NCBI RefSeq assembly: GCF_003337575.1
Contig: NZ_QPJM01000003.1
Location: forward strand, 124,001-188,000
Direction: 5' to 3'
From: Phyllobacterium bourgognense
GTDB lineage: Bacteria > Pseudomonadota > Alphaproteobacteria > Rhizobiales > Rhizobiaceae
DNA length: 64,000 bases
The notes under the pieces were generated by a model. That model made no database searches. It was not told the DNA's origin and saw nothing but the letters and a program-made list of their open reading frames with translations. Positions 56,845 through 64,000 of the stretch are shown here, in pieces (position 1 is the first letter of the stretch; each line of letters opens with the position of its first letter). Position numbers and translations under genes: made by a program.

Positions 56845-57882
56845 TCAATAACCGGCTTTCAACCGTTCGGCTACGACCGGCGCAAAATAAGTCAGGATGC
56901 CATCGCAGCCGGCCCGCTTGAAGGCGAGAAGCGTTTCCATCATGACCCGCTCCTCGTCGATCCAGCCATTGGCGCCGGCAGCCTTGATCATCGTATATTC
57001 GCCTGACACTTGATAGGCGAAGGTCGGCACGGCGAAGGTGTCTTTTAGCCGGCGGATAATATCGAGATAGGGCAGGCCAGGTTTGACCATAAGCGAATCC
57101 GCGCCCTCGGCGAGATCCTGTTCGGCCTCGCGTACCGCCTCATCGCTGTTTGCCGGGTCGATATAATAGGTCTTCTTGTCGCCCTTCAAACGCCCTGATG
57201 TACCGATCGCCTCGCGGTAAGGGCCATAGAAGGCCGAGGCGAATTTCGTGGCATAGGCCATGATCGCCACATCCTGAAAGCCGTTCTGGTCCAGCGCATC
57301 GCGGATAGCGCCAATACGCCCGTCCATCATATCCGACGGCGCGATGATATCGGCACCAGCTGCCGCTTGCAGCACGGCGCCTCGGGTGATCTGCTCGACG
57401 GTCTCGTCATTGACGATGATGCCATCGCGCAGGATGCCGTCATGGCCGTGGCTCGTGAAAGGATCGAGCGCGACGTCGGTGATCATGCCGATTTCCGGTA
57501 CAGCGCTCTTGATCGCCCGCGTCGCGCGGTTGATGAGGTTATCGGGATCGAGAATGCCGGAACCAGCATCATCGCGAAGGTCCGGGTCGATATTGGCAAA
57601 CGTGGCGATAGCGGGGATGCCGAGCTTGGCTGCGCGCTCCGCCTCACGCACCGCCATATCGACAGAGAACCGCTGGACACCCGGCATGGCGTTGATGTCC
57701 TCGCGCCGGTTCGTGCCCTCGCACAGGAAAATCGGCCAGATCAGATCATCGACTGTCAGCTGGTTCTCCTGAACCAGACGTCGCGACCAATCGGCCTTGC
57801 GCATGCGTCGCAGGCGGCGGCCTTGCGTGATTTCATCGACTGTTCTTGCCGCACGTGTTTGAAACGTAGGATGTTTGTTCAT
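56845..57882 (-). CDS. hemB: Porphobilinogen synthase (ALA dehydratase)
   Basis: A 345-residue enzyme joining two 5-aminolevulinates into porphobilinogen for heme. The Schiff-base Lys267 is in SLMVKPGLPYL and Lys213 in YATKFASAFYGPYR. The metal site reads VALDPFTSHGHDG, with Asp in place of the zinc-binding cysteines, so it should be the Mg2+/K+-dependent type. First gene of the leftward group. Confidence 0.95.
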   Translation of the reverse strand: MNKHPTFQTRAARTVDEITQGRRLRRMRKADWSRRLVQENQLTVDDLIWPIFLCEGTNRREDINAMPGVQRFSVDMAVREAERAAKLGIPAIATFANIDPDLRDDAGSGILDPDNLINRATRAIKSAVPEIGMITDVALDPFTSHGHDGILRDGIIVNDETVEQITRGAVLQAAAGADIIAPSDMMDGRIGAIRDALDQNGFQDVAIMAYATKFASAFYGPYREAIGTSGRLKGDKKTYYIDPANSDEAVREAEQDLAEGADSLMVKPGLPYLDIIRRLKDTFAVPTFAYQVSGEYTMIKAAGANGWIDEERVMMETLLAFKRAGCDGILTYFAPVVAERLKAGY

Positions 57883-58034
57883 GATTGCTCAGCCGAACGA
57901 TGGCGTTTTCCTCGTTGTTTGGAATTGTTTTAACAGGGAACGGCGTGTTGACCAAGATGCCGGCCACAGATGTGATCCATTGACGCGGTGTGCCAGAGTT
58001 TCCTAACCTCTGTTACGAAAGTTCGGAGGGGTGC

Positions 58035-59090
58035 ATGGAGATCGATTTCGGCGGCGAGGGGGAAGTCGTATTCGAGCGGCGCGGCAAGGCTGGCCTCATT
58101 CGCCTGACGCGGCCGAAGGCTTTGAACGCGCTGACGCGCAACATGGTCGGCGCGATACATCGTGCACTCGTCGCGTGGTCGTCCGATTCCGATGTCCATT
58201 GCGTCCTTGTCGAGGGTGAGGGGCGGGCCTTTTGCGCTGGCGGCGACATCCTTGCGGTCTATCATGCTGGCCGGTCCGGTCGACCATTCTACGAATTCTT
58301 TGCCGAAGAATATCGCCTCAACGCCTATATCAGGCACTTTCCGAAGCCCTATATCTCGCTGATCGATGGTATCTGCATGGGTGGCGGCGTTGGAATTTCC
58401 GTCCATGGCTCGTATCGGGTTGTCACAGAAAATATCCTTTTCGCCATGCCGGAGGTCGGCATCGGCTTTTTTCCAGACGTTGGGGGAAGTGCCTTCCTAC
58501 CGCATCTTCCGGAACATTTCGGCACTTATCTTGCGCTGACAGGCAATCGCATCCGCCAGGGCGATTGCCTTCAAAGCGGTATCGCGACCCACGCCATCAA
58601 GGCGGAAAACAAGGAGAAGTTGCGGCGAAGCTTGATCAGAACCGGCAATCCCGAAACGGCACTGCGCGGCAAAACCATCAACCCGGACTATGAAACGCCA
58701 GAAAAAACCCGCGATATGATCGGGGTGCTTTTCGATTCGAAAACACTGGGCGGTTGCGTGATCCGCCTGGCTGCAGCCGGCGTAAATGGTAGCGAGGAAG
58801 CGCAAAAGCTCCTCGATCTCATCAAGACCCGTTCGCCGACGAGCCTGCATGTGACGTTCCGGCAGATCGAAGACGGCCGCGATCTCGACATGGATCAATG
58901 CATGCAGATGGAGTACCGCATCCTATGCCGCATGCTCGAGAACCATGATTTTTATGAAGGCATACGTGCGCTTCTTGTGGACAAGGACAATATGCCCGTG
59001 TGGAGCCCTGAGAAAATTGACGATATAACGCCCGAAATGGTCGATGCCTATTTCGCATCACTCGGCGAGCGGGAACTGCAACTGACATGA
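58035..59090 (+). CDS. Enoyl-CoA hydratase/isomerase (3-hydroxyisobutyryl-CoA hydrolase type)
   Basis: A 351-residue crotonase-fold protein. It has AFCAGGDILAVYHAGR, GICMGGGVGISVHGSYRVVTENILFAMPEVGIGFFPDVGGS and a long C-terminal part to residue 350, as in 3-hydroxyisobutyryl-CoA hydrolases of valine breakdown. The oxyanion-hole glycines are visible. The ATG at 58035 follows GGAGGGG, so the longer frame from 57990 is rejected. It precedes a DUF6163 gene by ten bases. Confidence 0.9.
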   Translation: MEIDFGGEGEVVFERRGKAGLIRLTRPKALNALTRNMVGAIHRALVAWSSDSDVHCVLVEGEGRAFCAGGDILAVYHAGRSGRPFYEFFAEEYRLNAYIRHFPKPYISLIDGICMGGGVGISVHGSYRVVTENILFAMPEVGIGFFPDVGGSAFLPHLPEHFGTYLALTGNRIRQGDCLQSGIATHAIKAENKEKLRRSLIRTGNPETALRGKTINPDYETPEKTRDMIGVLFDSKTLGGCVIRLAAAGVNGSEEAQKLLDLIKTRSPTSLHVTFRQIEDGRDLDMDQCMQMEYRILCRMLENHDFYEGIRALLVDKDNMPVWSPEKIDDITPEMVDAYFASLGERELQLT

Positions 59091-59100
59091 ATAGATCGGC

Positions 59101-59529
59101 ATGAACGATAGGCCCACCCATCTGCCATTCGATGCGACAATGGCTCAACTCGGCTTCGTGTGGTTCCTGCGGCTTGTCTCCATTTATTGCCTCGTCGCAG
59201 GCGTCGGCTACTGGGCGCAGCTCAGCGGGTACTATGAAGGCATGCTCTGGCGCTTCGATCTGATGCCCTGGCAATGGAAGGTCGCGACGGTGTCGCTCGC
59301 CATGCTCTATCCCGTGGCGTCGACCGGATTGTGGATGATGGTATCCTGGGGCCCGGTCATATGGTTTGTGGCCGCATTGGGCGAAACGCTGATGTTTACG
59401 GTTTTCTCGACTTACTTTTTCTACAGGCCGCAGATCGCCATCGTCCATAGCTGCGTGGCACTGCTCTATATTCTCTTCCGCATTGTGCTGTTCGTGCAGA
59501 AGCGGCAGCACGCAATGCCCATCCGGTAA
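59101..59529 (+). CDS. DUF6163 membrane protein
   Basis: A 142-residue protein with four helices: LRLVSIYCLVAGVGYWAQL, VATVSLAMLYPVASTGLWMMVSW, VIWFVAALGETLMFTVF and VALLYILFRIVLFV. It begins MNDRPTHLPFDATMAQLG and matches the DUF6163 pattern (WRFDLMPWQWKVATVSL). Function unknown. In many alphaproteobacteria it lies just before ldtR, as here. Confidence 0.85.
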   Translation: MNDRPTHLPFDATMAQLGFVWFLRLVSIYCLVAGVGYWAQLSGYYEGMLWRFDLMPWQWKVATVSLAMLYPVASTGLWMMVSWGPVIWFVAALGETLMFTVFSTYFFYRPQIAIVHSCVALLYILFRIVLFVQKRQHAMPIR

Positions 59530-59667
59530 GTCTTCATTAAGATTGAAATTGATTCATTCGCGGTAACGCACTGTTAAGTCTGTGTTTTAAGTCGAATTTT
59601 ATGCGTATTCGATAGTGTCTCCTCAACGGTGAGAAAAATACACCGAAACAACAGTGAGGCAGGTACT

Positions 59668-60183
59668 ATGAACAACACACAGAGAAAGTCTGGTGAGAAC
59701 CAGCGTTCAACACCAAGTGATACAGCATTGCGTACACTATATCTTGAAGCACTTCAGTTGGTTGAACGGTTACATCGTCGTCTGCTTGATGTGGTCAAGG
59801 ATGAATTCGACCGCAATGGCCGCAGCGACATCAACGCCATCCAGGCATTGCTGCTCTTCAACATCGGCAATGCGGAACTGACCGCCGGCGAACTGCGCAG
59901 CCGCGGTTATTATCTGGGCTCGAACGTTTCCTACAATCTGAAGAAACTCGTCGAGCTCGGCTTCATCTCCCATGAGCGTTCGCGTACCGACCGCCGTTCG
60001 GTCCGGGTCAGCCTGACCGAAAAGGGAACCGAAGTCGCAGAACTGGTCGCGGGTCTCTACGAACGTCACGTCGCGTCGATCGAACATGTCGGTGGCATCA
60101 AGGCAGAGGAATTCCAGTCGATGAACAAGGCACTCCAGCGCCTCGACCGCTTCTGGAACGACTCTATCGCCTACCGCATGTAA
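59668..60183 (+). CDS. ldtR: MarR-type regulator LdtR
   Basis: A 171-residue winged-helix protein. Dimerisation helices flank a wing region: LLLFNIGNAELTAGELRSRGYYLGSNVSYNLKKLVELGFISHERSRTDRRSVRVSLTEKG. LdtR of Liberibacter and Sinorhizobium controls an L,D-transpeptidase and osmotic tolerance. The gene for that enzyme follows at 61192, with a small lipoprotein between. The ATG at 59668 has GAGGCAGG upstream. A terminator lies at 60203-60240. Confidence 0.9.
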   Translation: MNNTQRKSGENQRSTPSDTALRTLYLEALQLVERLHRRLLDVVKDEFDRNGRSDINAIQALLLFNIGNAELTAGELRSRGYYLGSNVSYNLKKLVELGFISHERSRTDRRSVRVSLTEKGTEVAELVAGLYERHVASIEHVGGIKAEEFQSMNKALQRLDRFWNDSIAYRM

Positions 60184-60600
60184 GACCATGCAATCCACAG
60201 CAAAAGCCCGGCTTCGTGCGAAACGAAGGCGGGCTTTGTTTGTTTAAAACCAAGGAGTTTCATGCTTGAGTTAGATGGTGCGGGGTCAAACGCGACTGTC
60301 TCCAGATATTAACCATTGAATTCTCACAGCAGAGCATCGCGCTCCACAAATTTACCTCGTGCGTGCTCCTCACATATCGATCACAACAAACTGAGTTGTA
60401 GAGAGCGGTTTGTGTACCCATTTCGGGAATGGCGCACGATCGTGCCCCGATAACGTGGTGCAGAAGATTCCCCCACGAGGTCTGAAAACCTTCACGTCTG
60501 AGCCGGCTTTTATTCCGGTTCTCGTCCGGGATGAACTGCGCTGCCACTACCGAGATCCTTCGCCGAGCGCCGCATAGTAACTTCGTTCAGGAGATGTGCG
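60184..60600. other. Gap after ldtR
   Basis: A 417-base gap. After the terminator at 60203-60240, both strands have only weak frames. GGAG at 60589-60592 is the ribosome-binding site of the lipoprotein gene. Confidence 0.5.
60203..60240 (+). terminator. ldtR terminator
   Basis: AAAGCCCG (60203-60210) and CGGGCTTT (60230-60237) pair; an inner CTTCG/CGAAG stem continues after one G-G mismatch. TTGTTT follows. Confidence 0.85.
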
Positions 60601-60864
60601 ATGTCTATCAAATCTGTAGTTATCATCGCTGTGATAGGACTATCTGGCTTACCGTTATCTGCGTGCATGTACACTGATCGAGGTCGGTATTATTACCAGT
60701 ATGACCAACCTGGCGGTATCCCGTTTTGGGATGACGGGAACTTCGATAGCGCTATCGGCGATCATCGCAGTCTTCATGACAATGGTGGCTATGGTCATCA
60801 TGAGTTCGGTGGCTCTGGCGGGTCGGGAGGTCATGGCGGGCATGGAGGAGCGGGGAGACGTTAG
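60601..60864 (+). CDS. Gly/His-rich small lipoprotein
   Basis: An 87-residue protein. The lipobox is in VIGLSGLPLSACMY, so Cys22 would be lipidated. The mature part is polar (YTDRGRYYYQYDQPGG, DDGNFDSAIGDHRSLHDNGGYGHHEF) and ends in Gly/His repeats GGSGGSGGHGGHGGAG, which could bind metal or be flexible. GGAG before the ATG. It lies between ldtR and the transpeptidase. Confidence 0.68.
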   Translation: MSIKSVVIIAVIGLSGLPLSACMYTDRGRYYYQYDQPGGIPFWDDGNFDSAIGDHRSLHDNGGYGHHEFGGSGGSGGHGGHGGAGRR

Positions 60865-61191
60865 CGAGAGAAGGCCTGTTCAGTCATAGGTTTCGTTGCC
60901 AAGGACCACTCGCCACTACATGACAGACTCTGGCCAAGAGCGGGATGGGGTCAGGACCCTCGTCCCGCAGTCATTAATCCGCCATATTGCCGTGGAAATG
61001 CCACAACACATATTCAGTGAAGTTCCATAGACAGCCGGAGAGGGCTGGTCGGCATTTGAACCATCACAATTGCGCGATCAGTGTGAATGTTGCTGTTTAT
61101 TAAGAGTGTTCCTGATAATTTTCGCGACCGAAGCTGTTTTTCTTTGCAAGCGGCGGGTTGACGGCAGATTTCCAGTTGGGTTGGACAAAAT
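60865..61191. other. Gap before the L,D-transpeptidase
   Basis: A 327-base gap. CGGGATGGGGT at about 60939 and ACCCTCGTCCCG near 60955 can form an imperfect hairpin that may terminate the lipoprotein transcript. No gene is supported. It likely contains the transpeptidase promoter and any LdtR-binding site. Confidence 0.5.
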
Positions 61192-62472
61192 ATGAAGAAA
61201 TTTGGATCATCAGCACTTGATCGCCGCACCTTTTTGACTGGTGTGGCAACTGCTGGTCTTGCCGCGGTAACAACATCGGCCTTTGCACAGCAGACGGATA
61301 TTGGTGAAATTCTTGCCGCTCCACGTCGCGGTAACTGGGATGACCAGTTCGACGCCCGCTCGACGACCCGGGCAAAAGTCGCCGGTTTCCAGCCGATCGC
61401 AAGCCCGGAGACGGTTTCGTTCACCGAGAGCGCGATCAATACCTACAGCCAGATTGTCGCTAATGGCGGCTGGCCCACAGTGCAGCCGACGGTAAAGTTG
61501 CAGCTCGGCGTTGTTGATCCCTCCGTTCCCGCCATGCGCAAGCGCCTGATGATTTCCGGTGATCTCGCCGAAACGGCCGGCTTGTCGAATTCTTTCGACA
61601 CCTATGTCGACGCCGCAGTGAAGCGTTTCCAGTCACGTCATGGTCTCCCGGCCGATGGCGTCATGGGGCAATACTCTATCGCTGCAATGAATGTCTCGGC
61701 CGATATCCGCCTCGGCCAGCTGCATACGAATCTTGAGCGCCTGCACAAGCTCGCCAGCGAGGATCAGGGTCCGCGCTATGTCATGGTCAACATTCCTGCA
61801 GCGCAGATCGAAGCCGTGGAAGCTGGCCGTGTCGCCCAGCGCCACACAGCTATCGTCGGCAAGATCGATCGCCAGACGCCAATCCTCGACTCCAAGATTC
61901 AGGAAGTCATCCTCAACCCTTACTGGACGGCGCCGAAGTCGATTATCCAGAAGGATATCATTCCGCTGATGCGCAAGGATCCGACCTATCTGACGCGCAA
62001 CAAGATCCGGCTGTTCAATGAACAGACGCGAGAGGAAATTGCGCCGGAGACTATCGATTGGAATACCGACGACGCGATGAAGCTGATGTTCCGTCAGGAT
62101 CCGGGCAAGATCAACGCCATGTCCTCGACGAAGATCAACTTCCCGAATCAATATGCGGTTTACATGCATGACACGCCGCAGCAAGGTATTTTCAACAAGC
62201 TTATGCGGTTTGACTCCTCGGGCTGCGTACGCGTGCAGAATGTTCGCGATCTGAACGTCTGGCTTCTCCGCGATACGCCGGGCTGGGATCGCCAGACGAT
62301 GGAAGCGACGATCAAAACTGGCGTCAATACGCCGATCGCAGTCACCAATCCGGTGCCTCTGCATTTTGTCTATGTCAGTGCTTGGTCAACTGGCGATGGC
62401 GTGGTGCACCTGCGCGATGATATATATGAGATGGATGGACAAGCCGCACTGTCGATCGGAACGAACACCTGA
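61192..62472 (+). CDS. L,D-transpeptidase (YkuD domain)
   Basis: A 426-residue exported cell-wall enzyme. The N-terminus [25 protein letters not shown] is a twin-arginine-type signal. A peptidoglycan-binding-like domain ([22 protein letters not shown]) precedes the catalytic YkuD domain with [11 protein letters not shown] and [15 protein letters not shown], with Cys345 as nucleophile. It cross-links or remodels peptidoglycan 3-3 bonds. The probable LdtR target. A UUCG-loop terminator follows. Confidence 0.94.
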   Translation: MKKFGSSALDRRTFLTGVATAGLAAVTTSAFAQQTDIGEILAAPRRGNWDDQFDARSTTRAKVAGFQPIASPETVSFTESAINTYSQIVANGGWPTVQPTVKLQLGVVDPSVPAMRKRLMISGDLAETAGLSNSFDTYVDAAVKRFQSRHGLPADGVMGQYSIAAMNVSADIRLGQLHTNLERLHKLASEDQGPRYVMVNIPAAQIEAVEAGRVAQRHTAIVGKIDRQTPILDSKIQEVILNPYWTAPKSIIQKDIIPLMRKDPTYLTRNKIRLFNEQTREEIAPETIDWNTDDAMKLMFRQDPGKINAMSSTKINFPNQYAVYMHDTPQQGIFNKLMRFDSSGCVRVQNVRDLNVWLLRDTPGWDRQTMEATIKTGVNTPIAVTNPVPLHFVYVSAWSTGDGVVHLRDDIYEMDGQAALSIGTNT

Positions 62473-62493
62473 TCGGAGCAGCACATGCCTAAC

Positions 62494-62525
62494 AAAAAGA
62501 CCGCCTTCGGGCGGTCTTTTTGTTA
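62494..62525 (+). terminator. Terminator with UUCG loop
   Basis: AAAAAGACCGCC, TTCG loop, GGCGGTCTTTTT and TGTT: a stable tetraloop hairpin followed by T residues, directly after the transpeptidase gene. Confidence 0.92.
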
Positions 62526-62641
62526 GGGCGGTTTCGGGCTATTGCTTTTCGCGTACCGGCCATTGGCCTTGCGTATTTAAGTATGATAATGCGCCGCAAT
62601 TACCTATGAATTCCCCACCGTCAAATGAGGGTCCTGTCACC

Positions 62642-63934
62642 ATGTCGAATGCAGATACATTTTTCAACGCATCGCTCGAAGAAATTGATCCGGAGATTTT
62701 CAGCTCCATCCGCAAGGAACTTGGCCGTCAGCGCCACGAGATCGAGCTGATCGCATCGGAAAACATCGTGTCGCGCGCGGTGCTCGAAGCACAGGGCTCG
62801 ATCATGACCAACAAGTATGCCGAGGGTTACCCGGGCAAGCGTTATTATGGCGGCTGCCAGTTTGTTGACATTGCGGAAGAATTGGCGATCGAGCGTGCCA
62901 AGCAGCTGTTTGGCTGCGAATTTGCCAATGTCCAGCCAAATTCCGGCAGCCAGATGAACCAGGCGGTATTCCTGGCCCTTTTGCAGCCGGGCGATACGTT
63001 CATGGGTCTTGATCTCAATTCAGGTGGTCACCTTACCCACGGCTCGCCTGTCAACATGTCCGGCAAATGGTTCAAGGTCGTGTCCTACGGCGTACGTCAG
63101 GACGATCACCTCCTCGATATGGATGCAATCGAGAGGCAAGCGCACGAGACCAGGCCAAAATTGATTCTCGCCGGTGGCACCGCCTATTCGCGCATCTGGG
63201 ATTGGAAGCGTTTCCGCGAAATCGCAGATAGCGTCGGCGCTTATCTCATGGTCGACATGGCGCACATCGCTGGTCTCGTTGCTGCTGGCGTGCATCCGTC
63301 TCCCGTCCCGCATGCACATGTCGTCACTACGACGACACACAAATCGTTGCGCGGTCCACGCGGTGGCATGATCCTCAGCAATGACCCGGAGATCGCCAAG
63401 AAGATGAACTCGGCTGTGTTCCCCGGGCTCCAGGGTGGCCCGCTCATGCATGTGATCGCTGCGAAGGCCGTTGCATTCGGCGAAGCGTTGAAGCCGGAAT
63501 TCAGGACCTATGCCCAGAGTGTCGCCGCCAATGCGAAAACGCTGGCGGAGACGCTGAAAAAGAACGGCCTCGATATCGTCTCCGGCGGCACCGACAATCA
63601 TTTGATGCTGGTCGATTTGCGGCCGAAGAATGCAACCGGCAAACGTGCCGAAGCGGCACTCGGACGTGCCAATATTACCTGCAACAAAAACGGCATTCCC
63701 TTCGATCCGGAAAAGCCTTTCGTTACGTCCGGCGTTCGCCTCGGCACACCGGCCGGAACGACACGTGGTTTCGGTGCAGCAGAATTCACCGAAATCGGCA
63801 ATCTCATTTCGGAAGTACTGGACGGCCTGAAGGTGGCCAATTCCGATGAGGGGAATGCGGCTGTTGAAAAAGCGGTTCAGCAGAAGGTCGTTACGCTGAC
63901 GGACCGCTTCCCGCTCTATCCATATCTTGGATGA
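62642..63934 (+). CDS. glyA: Serine hydroxymethyltransferase
   Basis: A 430-residue PLP enzyme that moves the serine C3 to tetrahydrofolate to give glycine and methylene-THF. Motifs are [34 protein letters not shown] and the PLP Lys234 in [15 protein letters not shown]. The ATG at 62642 starts MSNADTFF and follows GAGGG about ten bases upstream; the frame from 62366 crosses the transpeptidase terminator and is rejected. In related genomes nrdR and ribD follow. Confidence 0.96.
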   Translation: MSNADTFFNASLEEIDPEIFSSIRKELGRQRHEIELIASENIVSRAVLEAQGSIMTNKYAEGYPGKRYYGGCQFVDIAEELAIERAKQLFGCEFANVQPNSGSQMNQAVFLALLQPGDTFMGLDLNSGGHLTHGSPVNMSGKWFKVVSYGVRQDDHLLDMDAIERQAHETRPKLILAGGTAYSRIWDWKRFREIADSVGAYLMVDMAHIAGLVAAGVHPSPVPHAHVVTTTTHKSLRGPRGGMILSNDPEIAKKMNSAVFPGLQGGPLMHVIAAKAVAFGEALKPEFRTYAQSVAANAKTLAETLKKNGLDIVSGGTDNHLMLVDLRPKNATGKRAEAALGRANITCNKNGIPFDPEKPFVTSGVRLGTPAGTTRGFGAAEFTEIGNLISEVLDGLKVANSDEGNAAVEKAVQQKVVTLTDRFPLYPYLG

Positions 63935-63943
63935 TACGGGTGA

Positions 63944-63970
63944 CAATCTCCCCAGATAGTGGGGAGATTG
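63944..63970 (+). terminator. Perfect hairpin after glyA
   Basis: CAATCTCCCC (63944-63953) pairs exactly with GGGGAGATTG (63961-63970) around a 7-base loop. There is no T-run, so it may be a repeat arm or a Rho-independent-like hairpin. Confidence 0.55.
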
Positions 63971-64000
63971 GTCTACTACGTCTATTGGTTGACAGTTCGT

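Noticed and set aside
60260-60547. A 95-residue leftward protein after ldtR
   Set aside because: It has no ribosome-binding site and a random-looking composition; it faces the ldtR terminator.

Overview
The window looks like chromosomal DNA of an alphaproteobacterium of the order Hyphomicrobiales (Rhizobiales), most likely of the Phyllobacterium/Mesorhizobium/Brucella group. The evidence is an HdaA protein, the aapJQMP general amino-acid transporter, a purC-purS-purQ cluster, the F1-ATPase zeta (DUF1476) protein, an ldtR - L,D-transpeptidase - glyA neighbourhood, a cysteine-poor HemB, and intergenic palindromic elements that resemble those common in this order. The genus is an inference from gene order and protein style, not from a database search.

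Layout. Positions 1-7,000 carry the end of an AI-2E-type transporter, hdaA, a YciI-like protein, a potassium-channel-like protein, a Tat-exported Hint-domain protein, an HdeD-like membrane protein, a PAS-GGDEF cyclase, a YghU-type glutathione transferase, an NDUFS4-like complex I subunit and tRNA-Pro and tRNA-Arg. Positions 7,000-20,400 are a looser, accessory-like stretch: an NAD-dependent epimerase, two FkbM methyltransferases, an LprI-like protein, one frameshifted gene, a phytochelatin-synthase-like peptidase, a lone MCE/MlaD protein, many very small proteins (several only 42-60 residues), palindromes and repeats, and a DUF305 / His-Cys-rich pair that suggests metal handling. Positions 20,400-29,700 hold metC, a PAP2 phosphatase, the aapJQMP transporter with a perfect hairpin between aapJ and aapQ, a two-gene small-membrane-protein unit, and a flavin monooxygenase coupled to a zinc-finger protein.

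Positions 30,100-48,000 are mostly core: ppk-ppx (polyphosphate synthesis and breakdown, 4-nt overlap), purC-purS-purQ, the ATPase zeta protein, a second GGDEF cyclase, an HpaI-type aldolase, a serine hydrolase, a DMT transporter, rnd, aspS, a large periplasmic protein and parC. A HigBA toxin-antitoxin pair follows; its toxin carries a one-base frameshift close to the C-terminus. Next is a TetR-adaptor-RND efflux operon (each junction a 4-nt ATGA overlap) preceded by two perfect palindromes.

Positions 53,500-64,000 contain a leftward set (DMT transporter, acetyltransferase, arginyl/leucyl-tRNA-protein transferase, small exported protein, RDD membrane protein, hemB) and a rightward set (3-hydroxyisobutyryl-CoA-hydrolase-like protein, DUF6163 protein, ldtR, Gly/His-rich lipoprotein, L,D-transpeptidase, glyA).

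No phage, integrase, transposase, CRISPR array or complete new defence system was seen. The least explained material is the set of small-protein loci, the three-copy ~145-bp inverted-repeat element, and the HigB frameshift next to a prfB-like CTT-TGA sequence.
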